64,000 nt of DNA from Luteipulveratus mongoliensis (GTDB taxonomy: Bacteria; Actinomycetota; Actinomycetes; Actinomycetales; Dermatophilaceae), in NCBI RefSeq assembly GCF_001190945.1, contig NZ_CP011112.1:1178001-1242000 (forward strand), read 5' to 3'. Positions 8,779 through 18,643 of the stretch are shown here, piece after piece. The stretch's first letter is position 1, and each line of letters opens with the position of its first letter. The position numbers and the translations under genes are program-made. The notes under the pieces were generated by a model. It saw only the letters and a program-made list of their open reading frames with translations, did not search any database and was not told the origin of the DNA.

Positions 8779-9251
8779 CTTGTCCGAATCCTCGGGGGTT
8801 GCACCCGAGAGTCAGCGGGAAGCGGCCCGCCGAGGGCGAGGCGGGTGCCGCCGTGGACGGCGAAGCGCCGACCGGTGATGTCGTCGGGCTCGATGCGGAC
8901 GACGTGTGGTTTGGCGCCGGCCTCCCAGGGGAACAGCGGTAGGCCGAGGGCCTCGAGTACGTCGTGCAGCTGGAGGATCTCGATCGCGCGTCCGGCGACG
9001 ACGACACTCCATGCCTGAGCGTTGGAGGCGTCGTAGCCGTCGGCCTCGTAGGCCACGTGCTGCCCGATCGCGGCCGCGAGCTTGGAACCCGATCCGGTCC
9101 GGAAGACCACCGCGCCGTGGTCGATGACGTGGTTGACCGGGAAGATGTCGGGCCGCTCGCCGATGACGACGGCGAGGCGCCCGATTGGCGCACCGCGTAG
9201 GAGCGCGAGCGATTCTGAGGTGCTCAGCTTCTCGGTGTGAGTGATGTTCAT
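8775..9251 (-). CDS. Pyridoxamine 5'-phosphate oxidase-like flavoprotein
   Basis: This 158-residue split-barrel protein has APIGRLAVVIGERPDIFPVNHVIDHGAVVFRTGSGSKLAAAI, the usual strand pattern and G-x-x-K site of flavin- or F420-binding PPOX-like proteins. It also has WSVVVAGRAIEI. Members of this family occur in the M. tuberculosis DosR regulon, from memory. The divergent promoter here carries a DosR-type box (9371-9390) shared with the stress-protein gene at 9445. The start is ATG 9251, because the long frame upstream to 9599 is antisense to the neighbour's leader. Confidence 0.8.
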   Translation of the reverse strand: MNITHTEKLSTSESLALLRGAPIGRLAVVIGERPDIFPVNHVIDHGAVVFRTGSGSKLAAAIGQHVAYEADGYDASNAQAWSVVVAGRAIEILQLHDVLEALGLPLFPWEAGAKPHVVRIEPDDITGRRFAVHGGTRLALGGPLPADSRVQPPRIRTS

Positions 9252-9370
9252 GCCCTCAGCGTGTGCGCAAACCCTGCTGGGGCGAAGGGCCATAAGTCCC
9301 GGCGCGGATGTCACCGCCTGCGCTGGGACAACCCCGAACGCGATGGCGAGAGGTTCTGACCGTGCAGACC

Positions 9371-9390
9371 TCGGGACCAAGTGCCCTGCA
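9371..9390. promoter_or_regulatory. DosR-type box 1
   Basis: The core GGGACCAAGTGCCCT sits in the divergent intergenic region, 55 bp before the USP gene at 9445 and about 120 bp before the flavoprotein start at 9251. It matches the family of six boxes in this island (consensus GGGACC-N3-GGCCCT) with one mismatch in the right arm. The mycobacterial DosR site has the same GGGAC...GTCCC-type symmetry. Confidence 0.7.
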
Positions 9391-9444
9391 CCCTGCCGGC
9401 GCCGACACCCACAGTGGCAGGAGACCGAGCAAAGGGGGCACGTC

Positions 9445-10356
9445 ATGACCACCAATGAAGTCCCGTCGGGCGCCATCGTCGTTGGCGTCGATGGGTCGAC
9501 CGCGAGCCAGGCTGCACTGCACTGGGCGGTGCGAGAGGCCACACTCCGCGACCTTTGGGTCCACGTGCTGCACGCCACGGATGCCGCGCCATGGCTCACC
9601 GCCGACTACGCACGCGAGCCGCGCGCGGTCGATCCAGTCATCAGTGCTGCGCTGCGGGACGTCCGCCGACGTGTGCCTGGGCTGGTCGCCACCTGGAGTG
9701 AGCCGTTAGGCAGTCCGATCCCGGCGTTGATCGATGCCTCCCGCATCGCAGACACCATCGTGGTCGGTGGCAGGGGGGCAGGTGCGATCAGCAGCGCGGT
9801 CAAGGGATCGATCGCGGTTCAGGTCGGTGCTCAGGCACGTTGTCCGGTGGTAGTGGTCCGAGCGCCCCTTGTCGCGCGAGCCGTGGACGCGGCGGTGGCC
9901 GTCGGTGTCGATGACAATCGGCAGATGGACCTGGTCCTGGCGTATGCATTCGCGGAGGCCTCCCGTCGAGGCGTGCCGCTGGTGGCGGTCCACGCGTGGC
10001 AGCAGGACCCGGGCGCGTACGTCTCGGGTCTGCCGATGTGGGCCGAGGGTGAGGACGGATTCCGCCAGGAGCGCGAGCTGCTCAGGCGGTGTTTGAACGG
10101 ATGGGTTGAGAGGTTCCCAGAGGTCGAGGTCCGTCGCCGCACGCTCCGGACCGGTGCTGTCGAAGCTCTCGTGCGACAGAGCGAGGACGCCTGTCTCTTA
10201 GTGGTTGGCACACGTGGCGGTCATGAGCTCGGGGGGCTGCTGTTCGGATCGGTCAGTCAGAGGGTGCTGCGGCACGCCTACTGCCCTGTGGTCCTCGTGC
10301 ATGCACCACGCGGGACGTCCATCGGCATCGCCGACCACTCCGCAGTGACGGCATGA
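9445..10356 (+). CDS. Tandem universal stress protein (UspA x2)
   Basis: This 303-residue protein has two UspA domains. The first starts GAIVVGVDGSTASQAALHWA and ends with the ATP-binding pattern VVGGRGAGAISSAVKGS. The second starts at about residue 150 and ends with VVGTRGGHELGGLLFGS. Both carry the G-x2-G-x9-G-S nucleotide motif, so ATP binding is likely in both halves. Two-domain proteins of this type are induced by hypoxia and dormancy in mycobacteria. The ATG at 9445 follows an AAAGGGGGCAC leader. It is followed 17 bp later by a second tandem USP gene and preceded by a DosR-type box. Confidence 0.92.
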   Translation: MTTNEVPSGAIVVGVDGSTASQAALHWAVREATLRDLWVHVLHATDAAPWLTADYAREPRAVDPVISAALRDVRRRVPGLVATWSEPLGSPIPALIDASRIADTIVVGGRGAGAISSAVKGSIAVQVGAQARCPVVVVRAPLVARAVDAAVAVGVDDNRQMDLVLAYAFAEASRRGVPLVAVHAWQQDPGAYVSGLPMWAEGEDGFRQERELLRRCLNGWVERFPEVEVRRRTLRTGAVEALVRQSEDACLLVVGTRGGHELGGLLFGSVSQRVLRHAYCPVVLVHAPRGTSIGIADHSAVTA

Positions 10357-10373
10357 CGAGCCAGGAGGAGATC

Positions 10374-11282
10374 ATGAGTTCTCAGCACAGGAGTGGGGCG
10401 GTCGTCGTCGGGGTCGACGGCCTCGCCGCGACGAACCCCGCACTGGACTGGGCGGCCGCTGAGGCGAGGCGTCTGCAGCGACCACTACATCTCGTGCACT
10501 CGACCGGACGTGTCCCCGAAGACACCTACGCCGGCATGACCAATGACGAGGTCTGCCTCGCGGCACGGTGCCGGGCCCGCAGTCTGCAGCCCGGACTCTT
10601 CGTCGCCTGGCGCGCCCCGTGGCGGGCGGCCGGGCAGGCACTGGTCGAGGCCTCGGTGGAGGCTGCCCTTGTCGTGGTCGGTTCGCATCATCAGGGCGCC
10701 TTCGACCGTCTGACGAACGGCTCGATCGGGGTCCAGGTCGCAGCAGAGGCGCACTGTCCAACAGTGGTCGTGGCCGAGGCAAGCGTCGACCGACGGGCGC
10801 CGGCCGCACCGGTCGTCGTCGGTGTCAACAGTGCGCCCTGCAATGCGTCGGCCCTGGGCTACGCGTTCGAGCAGGCCGATGAGCGGAAGGTCCGGCTCGT
10901 GGCCATCCACGCCTGGGAGCCGAACCCTGCGGCGTACGCCATGCCCATACCAGCCTGGGAGTTCGCGACTCCGGATGCCTACCGGAGGGAGCCGGAGGTG
11001 CTGAGCCAGCTACTCGCACCGCACTCCGCGCGCCACCCGGACGTGGTCGTCGAGGCGCGCACCGTCTGCGCCAATACCGTTCAGACACTGGTCGATGCGA
11101 GCGGATCTGCGTGTTTGCTGGTCGTCGGCACCAGGGGGCGCCACGAGCTCGGAGGGCTGATCCTGGGGTCGGTCAGCCAACGCGTGATGCGACAGGCGCA
11201 CAGCCCGGTCGCGATCGTCCGCGGCACCGGACAGACCGCGACGAGTGATTCCCCCGAGGCGGCGGCCGCGTCCAGGTCCTGA
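10374..11282 (+). CDS. Tandem universal stress protein (UspA x2)
   Basis: This two-domain USP has 302 residues. Domain 1 begins GAVVVGVDGLAATNPALDWA, but its nucleotide loop reads VVGSHHQGAFDRLTNGS, with His where the second Gly should be. ATP binding by this half is therefore doubtful. Domain 2 keeps the full motif VVGTRGRHELGGLILGS. The start is ATG 10374, which has an AGGAGGAG ribosome site six bases upstream; an earlier ATG at 10353 overlaps the previous gene. It is co-directional with and immediately downstream of the gene at 9445, so probably in one transcript under box 1. Confidence 0.9.
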   Translation: MSSQHRSGAVVVGVDGLAATNPALDWAAAEARRLQRPLHLVHSTGRVPEDTYAGMTNDEVCLAARCRARSLQPGLFVAWRAPWRAAGQALVEASVEAALVVVGSHHQGAFDRLTNGSIGVQVAAEAHCPTVVVAEASVDRRAPAAPVVVGVNSAPCNASALGYAFEQADERKVRLVAIHAWEPNPAAYAMPIPAWEFATPDAYRREPEVLSQLLAPHSARHPDVVVEARTVCANTVQTLVDASGSACLLVVGTRGRHELGGLILGSVSQRVMRQAHSPVAIVRGTGQTATSDSPEAAAASRS

Positions 11283-11327
11283 AGGCGGGCAGGGTCACCC
11301 AAACCAGTTGGCGGCCAACATGTTTCG

Positions 11328-11819
11328 TCATGCCCGAGGCGGAGACCCAACAACCTGGCCGTTCTTGATCGCTGCCGCAGGGGCCCGTGAGGCGCCCTCG
11401 GACGCCTGCTGTTGCGCGGTCGTGTCGCCGGCGATGATGTGGTCGCGGATCTCCGCTGAGAGCTGGGAGACCCGCAGGGTCAGGTCGGTGTTGGTCTGGA
11501 TCAGCTGCTGAAGTCGGGCGGTGTTGGCCAGTGTGTGCAGCGCGACCTCGCTGCTGATGGAGTCGGCGCGTTTGGCCGAGATGAGCAGGATGGCGCCTTG
11601 GAGCCCGGCGACCATCGACAGGAAGAGGTTGAGCAGGATGAACGGGTAGGGATCGAACCCGTCGTCACTGTTGAACCACGCCCAGACCGCCATCGCCATC
11701 AAGAAGACGAAGACGAACGGCCAGGACCCCATCCCGTTGCGGACCGTGTCCGCGGCGCGCTCACCGGCCGTCAGATGTTCGCCGGTGCGCACACCGGGAT
11801 GCTGAGTCCAACGGCTCAT
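11328..11819 (-). CDS. DUF1003 membrane protein
   Basis: This 163-residue protein has two adjacent transmembrane helices (SWPFVFVFLMAMAVWAWFN and the segment around PFILLNLFLSMVAGLQGAILLIS). The hallmark DUF1003 sequences are DPYPFILLNLFLS and the Q-G-x-x-x-x-x-S-x-x-R region. The helices are followed by a polar tail. Function is unknown. It overlaps the SHOCT-domain gene upstream by ATGA (11816-11819), indicating translational coupling. The long frame extending upstream to 12506 is an antisense or alternate-frame artefact. Confidence 0.85.
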   Translation of the reverse strand: MSRWTQHPGVRTGEHLTAGERAADTVRNGMGSWPFVFVFLMAMAVWAWFNSDDGFDPYPFILLNLFLSMVAGLQGAILLISAKRADSISSEVALHTLANTARLQQLIQTNTDLTLRVSQLSAEIRDHIIAGDTTAQQQASEGASRAPAAAIKNGQVVGSPPRA

Positions 11820-12076
11820 GTCAGGTGCGCAGAGCGAGTGGGGTCCGACGGCGTCGTGGCCAGCACGGTGAGCGCGCGGTCCAGCTTTTCGGCGTCGATC
11901 TCGCCACGCGCGAACCGTGAGCGAAGGGCCTCCTCCGGGCCGATGTCCTGCAGCGGAGGTGTCGGCCGGTACAACAGGCGCATCATCACCACCGAGACGG
12001 CGAGCAGGAGGACGCCGAGGACTCCCACGCAGACGGCTACCCAGCCGACACCCGCTCCATCGTTCCAATCCATCAT
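11816..12076 (-). CDS. Small SHOCT-domain membrane protein
   Basis: This 86-residue protein has one N-terminal transmembrane helix (GWVAVCVGVLGVLLLAVSVV). It ends in a SHOCT-like motif: ALRSRFARGEIDAEKLDRAL matches the short C-terminal domain in which R-[FY]-A-x-G-E-I is diagnostic. These are small membrane anchors of unknown function. It is coupled to the DUF1003 gene by a 4-base overlap and lies downstream of the single-domain USP gene on the same strand. Confidence 0.8.
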   Translation of the reverse strand: MMDWNDGAGVGWVAVCVGVLGVLLLAVSVVMMRLLYRPTPPLQDIGPEEALRSRFARGEIDAEKLDRALTVLATTPSDPTRSAHLT

Positions 12077-12184
12077 GACGACTCCTTCGTGATCGTTGCG
12101 GTGGTCGACATCTCAAACCCTTCGGTCGTGGCAGTGGCCGCAGATACATGAAGGCCCTTGTGCTGGCGCCGGCCTGGTCGAGCC

Positions 12185-12736
12185 TCAGGACCCGTGGAGC
12201 CGGTTGCGCCACACGAAGTGTTCGGTGACGCGCGGCGGGACGTCGGCCGCTGCGTCTTCTGGAGCAGTCGTCGTTGATGAGGCAGGTCCGGTCCCGCTGA
12301 CCGTCGCCGCATGCATCCGGTGTGAGGACTCGTGCGTGGGCGCCGGCGTGACCACGACGGGGCATCCGGCGAGGCGAGCCGCGTACTCGCTGACGGACCC
12401 GAGTGCGGCATGCCGGATCGACTGGGTGCCGTGGCTGCCGATCACCAGCAGCGCGGCGCGGTTGGAGGCGTGGACGAGGACCTCTTCGGGGCGGCCGGGG
12501 ACGCACTCGTACGACAGCTGTGGCGCGGGTTCGTGCTCGTCGCGCAGGACCAGGTCGATCACGTGCCGCTGGATCTCATCGGCTCGTCGACCGGCGTCCT
12601 CATCGGCGTCTGCTGGCCAGGCGGTGATGGCCTGCACACTGCAGCGACGCAGCCGCGCCTCGGCCAGGGCCCAGCGCAGCGCGTCGTGGGAACGCTCCGA
12701 GCCGTCGATTCCGACCACGATCATTGGGCTGGACAT
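12185..12736 (-). CDS. Single-domain universal stress protein
   Basis: This 183-residue USP has one UspA domain: MIVVGIDGSERSHDALRWALAEA at the start and the nucleotide motif VIGSHGTQSIRHAALGS near residue 115. It is followed by a Ser/Thr/Ala-rich C-terminal tail of about 45 residues with no recognised domain. It is preceded on its strand by the DosR-like regulator gene, with an 87-bp gap holding a partial palindrome (AGGTCC C GGACCT at 12804-12816) that only half-matches the DosR-type box. Confidence 0.88.
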   Translation of the reverse strand: MSSPMIVVGIDGSERSHDALRWALAEARLRRCSVQAITAWPADADEDAGRRADEIQRHVIDLVLRDEHEPAPQLSYECVPGRPEEVLVHASNRAALLVIGSHGTQSIRHAALGSVSEYAARLAGCPVVVTPAPTHESSHRMHAATVSGTGPASSTTTAPEDAAADVPPRVTEHFVWRNRLHGS

Positions 12737-12823
12737 GGCAGACCCCCTTCGCGGGCTTGATAACTCGACTGTGCGCCCGTGGGCTGCTCGACTGCAGAGG
12801 CGAAGGTCCCGGACCTGTCCGAC

Positions 12824-13474
12824 TCAGCGGCGCGGTTCTTGTGGTTCGTCCTGGGTGACGGCGTAGATCGCGGCCTGGGTGCGGCGCTCTACGCCCAGCT
12901 TGCCCAGCACCGACGTGACGTAGTTCTTGACAGTCTTCTCCGCGAGGGAGAGTGCTTCGCCGATCTGGCGGTTGGTCATGCCCTGGGCGATGTGGTCAAG
13001 GATGCGGCGTTCCTGCGGGGACAGCAGGTCCAGGCGTGTGTCGCGCTGCTGCGGGCGTGCCCACGAGGAGCGCACCCGACGAACCCGTTCAGGGTCGAGC
13101 AGGTTCTTCCCAGCCGCGACCGCGCGGATCGCGGCGGTGAGCCCGTTGCCCTTGATGTCCTTGAGCAGGTAGCCGGCAGCGCCCGCGAGGACCGCGGTGG
13201 CCAGGGCCTGGTCGTCGTCGTAGGAAGTCAGGATCAGGGCCGCGGTCTGTGGGTACTCGGAGCGGATGTCGCGGCAGACGTCGATACCTGAGCCATCGGG
13301 CAGCCGGGCATCAAGCAGCGCGACGTCGGGGCGTAGCGCGGGGAGGATGCGCCGGGCCTCCGCGGCGGATCCGGCTTCGCCGACGACCTCCAGGTCCGGC
13401 TCGGCCTCGAGCAGCTCGCGTACACCCCGGCGAACGATCTCGTGGTCGTCCAGGAGGAAGAGTCGGATCGTCAT
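12824..13474 (-). CDS. DosR/DevR-like NarL-family response regulator
   Basis: This response regulator has 216 residues, practically the length of M. tuberculosis DosR (217). The receiver domain opens TIRLFLLDDHEIVRRGV, with acidic pair D9-D10, phospho-acceptor D55 in LLDARLPDG, T83 in ILTSYDDD and K105 in LLKDIKG. The LuxR-type HTH contains LSPQERRILDHIAQGMTNRQIG and LAEKTVKNYVTSVLGKLGVERRTQA, very close to DosR. I chose the ATG at 13474; an extension to 13516 would overlap the gene upstream. Together with the kinase at 14003 it forms a candidate oxygen/redox two-component system, and the boxes in this island are its likely targets (inference). Confidence 0.93.
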   Translation of the reverse strand: MTIRLFLLDDHEIVRRGVRELLEAEPDLEVVGEAGSAAEARRILPALRPDVALLDARLPDGSGIDVCRDIRSEYPQTAALILTSYDDDQALATAVLAGAAGYLLKDIKGNGLTAAIRAVAAGKNLLDPERVRRVRSSWARPQQRDTRLDLLSPQERRILDHIAQGMTNRQIGEALSLAEKTVKNYVTSVLGKLGVERRTQAAIYAVTQDEPQEPRR

Positions 13475-13512
13475 GTGGCCCCTCGAATCAGTGGCTGTCG
13501 GTGTGGTGCTGG

Positions 13513-13944
13513 TCATGCCGGCACCGTCGCCAGCGGTGCCGAGCGCAGCCCGAGGTGCTCCCAGGTGGTCTCGTCGAGGACGACGCGGTCGATGGAGGAT
13601 GTCGTATCGCGCAGGTTGGCAGCTGGATCATCGGTCAGTGTGACGTCGACACGGACCAGGCATGGCTGCGTCGGTTCAGTGAGCAGCGCCAGGTGCACGG
13701 CGTCCCAGGTCTGGGCTAGGACGCATCCGACATCGTGGCGGCCGTCGGCGGCGGCGATGACACGCAAGGGGCGGCCCTGACCAACGGCCTCATGTGCGGC
13801 GTACTCCAGCAGGGCGAGGTTGGGTCTGCTGGCATCGTGGGGGACGACGATTGCGCCGGCGTCCTCCGCGTGTCTGGGCCGCCTGGCAGATGGGGGCGTG
13901 GGGAACAGCAGGTCTCGCGTGATGAGCGCAGGTGCGTTGGACAT
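13513..13944 (-). CDS. Divergent UspA-like protein between the sensor kinase and its regulator
   Basis: This 143-residue protein has an internal segment GAIVVPHDASRPNLALLEYAAHEAVGQGRPLRVI. It follows the opening strand-helix of a UspA domain, but with V-P-H-D in place of V-G-x-D. The C-terminal nucleotide motif G-x2-G-x9-G-S is absent. It may be a degraded or specialised USP relative. A GGAGG site five bases before ATG 13944 supports the start. A perfect DosR-type box lies about 65 bp upstream, inside the end of the kinase gene, so this gene and the regulator after it probably have their own autoregulated promoter. Confidence 0.65.
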   Translation of the reverse strand: MSNAPALITRDLLFPTPPSARRPRHAEDAGAIVVPHDASRPNLALLEYAAHEAVGQGRPLRVIAAADGRHDVGCVLAQTWDAVHLALLTEPTQPCLVRVDVTLTDDPAANLRDTTSSIDRVVLDETTWEHLGLRSAPLATVPA

Positions 13945-14002
13945 TGTGGCCTCCACTCACGTTCAACAGGACTGAGTGCGAGCCTGCGGCCGCCGGCGGC
14001 GT

Positions 14003-15763
<1,761 letters not shown>

Positions 15764-15784
15764 TTATGAGCCCGAGGTCCGGGG

Positions 15785-15804
15785 CCAGGACCAATGGCCC
15801 TGTA
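15785..15804. promoter_or_regulatory. DosR-type box 3 (divergent)
   Basis: The core AGGACCAATGGCCCT lies about 35 bp upstream of the sensor kinase start (15754, minus) and 120 bp upstream of the membrane protein gene at 15924 (plus). It differs from box 4 at a single core position. Confidence 0.72.
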
Positions 15805-15923
15805 GCAGGGCTCGTGGGACGGCCACCGTCATGACTAACAACGCGCTCGTGGGGACGACGACGTTCTGACCGGCGAGGCACGAACGCCCATCGAACGTGT
15901 GGACCCGAAGGGGTTGGATCTGA

Positions 15924-17105
15924 ATGACCGACATCATCCGCTGGATCGTCGTTGCCGGCCTCGCGGTCCATGGGCTCATCCATCTGCTCGGGGCGGTCAA
16001 GGGCTTCGGTTGGAACGAGGTTGCCCAGCTCAGCGCACCCGTCGGACCTACTGCAGGCGTTCTGTGGCTCGTAGCGGCGCTTCTCGTTCTTGCGGCCGCG
16101 GGCCTTCTCGCTGCGGGTGCGCCGACGTGGTGGTGGGCGGTTGCGCTGACCGGCGTGCTGGCCTCTCAGATGGCCATCGCGACCGCCTGGAGTGACGCGA
16201 AGGCGGGCACGGCCGTCAACGTCCTGCTCCTTCTCGCCGCCGGCTACGCCTTTGCCGCGGCGGGCCCTGGCAGCTTCCACGCCCAGTGGAGCCAGCAAGC
16301 GACCCGCGCCCTGGCCGAAGCCGGACCCACACCGTCACTGCTCACCGAGAGCGCACTGCGGGGCCTGCCAGAACCGGTCGCTGCCTACGTGCGGCGCTCC
16401 GGGGCCGTAGGACGACCACGGGTGACCAACTTTTCGGCCACCTTCCATGGCCGGATCCGCGGTGGTCCCACCCAGGCGTGGATGCCGTTCCATGGCACGC
16501 AGGTCAACACGTACTGGCCACGGCCACAGCGGGTCTTCATCATGGACGCCACCAAGTCCGGTCTGCCGGTTACCGCGCTGCATCTGTTCGCCGCTTCAAC
16601 GGCCACCATGCGCGTGAAGCTGCTGTCGTTGGTCACGGTCGTCGACGCGGCCGGACCGGAGATGAATCGCGGTGAGACCGTCACTGTGTTCAACGACCTC
16701 GTCGTGTTCGCGCCGGGCGCGATCATCGGTGCCCCGATCCGATGGACACTCTTGGACGCGCAGCACGTTCGTGGTGTCTTCACCGATAATGACCAGAGCG
16801 TCTCCGCCGTCCTGACCTTTAACCCTCAGCACGACCTGGTCAATTTCACATCGCAGGACCGGTCGCGGGCCTCCAGCGACGGAAAGTCGTTCACCCGGCA
16901 AGGCTGGTCCACGCCCTTGTCGGAGCATCGAGACGTACGCGGTCGACGGGTGCTCGCCGCGGGCGAGAGCCGCTGGCACGCGCCACCACCCGAGGGTGAG
17001 TTCACCTACGTGGAGCTCGCCGTCGACGACATCGCGTACAACGTGCATAGCGTCGGCAGCGGATACGAGTCCGGCTTGCGGACTCTGACTGGAACATCGC
17101 CGTGA
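15924..17105 (+). CDS. DUF6544-like membrane protein
   Basis: This 393-residue protein has an N-terminal membrane part of about four helices (residues 1-110; for example IIRWIVVAGLAVHGLIHLLG and TWWWAVALTGVLASQMAIA). A soluble domain of about 270 residues follows, containing LPEPVAAYVRRSGAVG and RVTNFSATFHGRIR. The P-E-P-V-x-x-Y-x-R-x-x-G motif is the DUF6544 landmark. The biochemical role is unknown. It overlaps no gene, but the next frame at 17115 starts 10 bp later, suggesting an operon. A DosR-type box lies upstream. Confidence 0.75.
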   Translation: MTDIIRWIVVAGLAVHGLIHLLGAVKGFGWNEVAQLSAPVGPTAGVLWLVAALLVLAAAGLLAAGAPTWWWAVALTGVLASQMAIATAWSDAKAGTAVNVLLLLAAGYAFAAAGPGSFHAQWSQQATRALAEAGPTPSLLTESALRGLPEPVAAYVRRSGAVGRPRVTNFSATFHGRIRGGPTQAWMPFHGTQVNTYWPRPQRVFIMDATKSGLPVTALHLFAASTATMRVKLLSLVTVVDAAGPEMNRGETVTVFNDLVVFAPGAIIGAPIRWTLLDAQHVRGVFTDNDQSVSAVLTFNPQHDLVNFTSQDRSRASSDGKSFTRQGWSTPLSEHRDVRGRRVLAAGESRWHAPPPEGEFTYVELAVDDIAYNVHSVGSGYESGLRTLTGTSP

Positions 17106-17114
17106 CCTCCCCGG

Positions 17115-17585
17115 GTGTCGACCTCTACCGGATCCCGCTCGGAACCGGCGACCAGGGCGGTGGGTGCGATGGCGCCGGTCTGGGCGCTCGAGGAGCCCGA
17201 CCGCGGAGTCGTGACCGAAGGTCCAGTCGGCCTGCGATGGCTGGGTCGAGCTCGCCTCTTTCGCTACGAGGTTCGGTGCTGGCGCAACGTCACGATTCCT
17301 GACCTGCGGTCGGCGATCGACAGTCCGCGGCGGGTCGGCACCGGCAACCTACAGGCCCATCGTGTGCTCGATCTGGTGCCCTCGTTCCCGTCGGTCATGT
17401 GGGGACGCGACGAACAACGTACGGGCGAGATGTGGAACTCGAACTCCCTCACCTCTTGGCTCCTCGCGAGCAGCGGTCACGACGTCACCGCGCCGAGCGC
17501 CCAACCGCCGGCATCTGGTCGCGCACCCGGATGGTCGGCCGGCCTGGTCGTCGCTGCCCGCACCGAGCAGTCCGTTCGGGGCTGA
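17115..17585 (+). CDS. Conserved hypothetical protein
   Basis: This is a frame of 156 residues starting at GTG 17115. Segments RLFRYEVRCWRNVTIPD, GRDEQRTGEMWNSNSLTSWLL and PPASGRAPGWSAGLVVA look like a conserved actinobacterial hypothetical family (G-E-M-W-N-S-N-S and G-R-A-P-G-W are memorable blocks). I know no function for it. The coding frame is supported by those blocks and by third-position GC. No signal peptide is evident. It is probably co-transcribed with the DUF6544 gene. It ends just before box 4. Confidence 0.65.
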   Translation: MSTSTGSRSEPATRAVGAMAPVWALEEPDRGVVTEGPVGLRWLGRARLFRYEVRCWRNVTIPDLRSAIDSPRRVGTGNLQAHRVLDLVPSFPSVMWGRDEQRTGEMWNSNSLTSWLLASSGHDVTAPSAQPPASGRAPGWSAGLVVAARTEQSVRG

Positions 17586-17593
17586 TGTCCGGT

Positions 17594-17613
17594 CCCGGGA
17601 CCAATGGCCCTGT
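17594..17613 (+). promoter_or_regulatory. DosR-type box 4
   Basis: The core GGGACCAATGGCCCT is a perfect match to the island consensus and begins 9 bp after the end of the gene at 17115. It is 63 bp upstream of the USP start at 17676. An AAGGAG ribosome site precedes that ATG. Confidence 0.78.
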
Positions 17614-17675
17614 GAGGGCCGCCGTTTGAGGGGCAGCGTGGGGTGGCACAGCACAGATGACTCAAGGAGTACGCC

Positions 17676-18590
17676 ATGACCAGCAGCCCTATCCCTCCCG
17701 GAGCGATCGTTGTCGGCCTGGACGGGTCGTCCGAGAGCGTCAACGCACTGGACTGGGCGACCGCCTACGCCGCTGACCGAGACCTGCCGTTGCACCTCGT
17801 GCACGCCGACAATCCCGACTGCCTGCCGGAGGATGCGGACGAGGAAGCGCGCTCGATGGATGAGATCTGCCGACGCGGGCTGAGCAGGGTGCAGCGGCGC
17901 GAACCCGGTCTGAGCCTGACCTGGAGCCAGCCGCAGACCAGGCCGGCGTCGGCTCTCGTCGCCGCTGCAGACACGGCCACCACCGTTGTCGTGGGTTCCC
18001 GGGGTTCCGGAGCTCTGCAGGATGCCCTGCTCGGCTCGGTGCCAATCTCCGTGTCTGCCCTGGCTCGCTGCCCAGTCGTGGTGGTCGGCCCGTCGATATC
18101 CGCCGGCCACTCGGCCGGCCCAGTCGTCGTCGGTGTCGATCATGGCCACCGGACTCAACCAGTCCTGCAGTACGCCTTCGAGGAGGCGCGGCGTCGCAGC
18201 GTCCCGCTCGTTGCCGTGCACGCCTGGCTGATGGACCCGTTCGCCTACGCGACCGTGCTGCCCACGAGTGCCGAGGACGGAACCGACACGGTCACCCGAG
18301 CTCACCACGACCTCGAGCAGATCCTCACCGGCTGGGCCGAGCGCTTCCCGACCGTCGAGCTCCGCCGCCGCGTCGTGCGATCAGACCCGACCGAGGCCCT
18401 GGTGAAGTACAGCGCGGACGCCGGCCTGCTCGTCGTGGGCACCCATGGGCGCCGCGCGGTCGGCGGTCTTCTGCTGGGCTCAGTCAGCCAAGGCGCCATG
18501 AGAAACGCCAGCTGCCCCGTCGTGGTGGTCCCGACACCGACCGCGGTGGATCAGTCCGTCGCGGACCGTGTCGCGGCCGCGGGCGTCTGA
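17676..18590 (+). CDS. Tandem universal stress protein (UspA x2)
   Basis: This 304-residue, two-domain USP begins GAIVVGLDGSSESVNALDWA. Both ATP-binding motifs are complete: VVGSRGSGALQDALLGS in domain 1 and VVGTHGRRAVGGLLLGS in domain 2. It is closely similar in layout to the genes at 9445 and 10374. It is a single-gene transcript under box 4, ending at the strong hairpin at 18603. A role in hypoxic or stationary-phase survival is inferred from the family and the box. Confidence 0.92.
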   Translation: MTSSPIPPGAIVVGLDGSSESVNALDWATAYAADRDLPLHLVHADNPDCLPEDADEEARSMDEICRRGLSRVQRREPGLSLTWSQPQTRPASALVAAADTATTVVVGSRGSGALQDALLGSVPISVSALARCPVVVVGPSISAGHSAGPVVVGVDHGHRTQPVLQYAFEEARRRSVPLVAVHAWLMDPFAYATVLPTSAEDGTDTVTRAHHDLEQILTGWAERFPTVELRRRVVRSDPTEALVKYSADAGLLVVGTHGRRAVGGLLLGSVSQGAMRNASCPVVVVPTPTAVDQSVADRVAAAGV

Positions 18591-18602
18591 GCAGCAGGCA
18601 TT

Positions 18603-18640
18603 TCCCGGTCGCACTGTCCACCAGGACGGTGCGACCGGGA
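18603..18640. terminator. Bidirectional hairpin terminator
   Basis: A perfect 12-bp stem (TCCCGGTCGCAC at 18603-18614 with its complement at 18629-18640) and a 14-base loop lie between the convergent USP gene (ends 18590) and the DoxX-like gene (ends 18644). Confidence 0.78.
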
Positions 18641-18643
18641 CTT

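Noticed and set aside
12151-12168. AAGGCCCTTGTGCTGGC as a DosR-type box before the SHOCT gene
   Set aside because: The GGGCC arm and spacer fit, but the GGGACC arm is AGCAC (two or more mismatches). Not strong enough to list.
12804-12816. AGGTCC C GGACCT palindrome before the single-domain USP gene as a seventh DosR-type box
   Set aside because: It shares only the GGTCCC half and has the wrong spacing. It may still be a weak or different site, but it does not fit the consensus.
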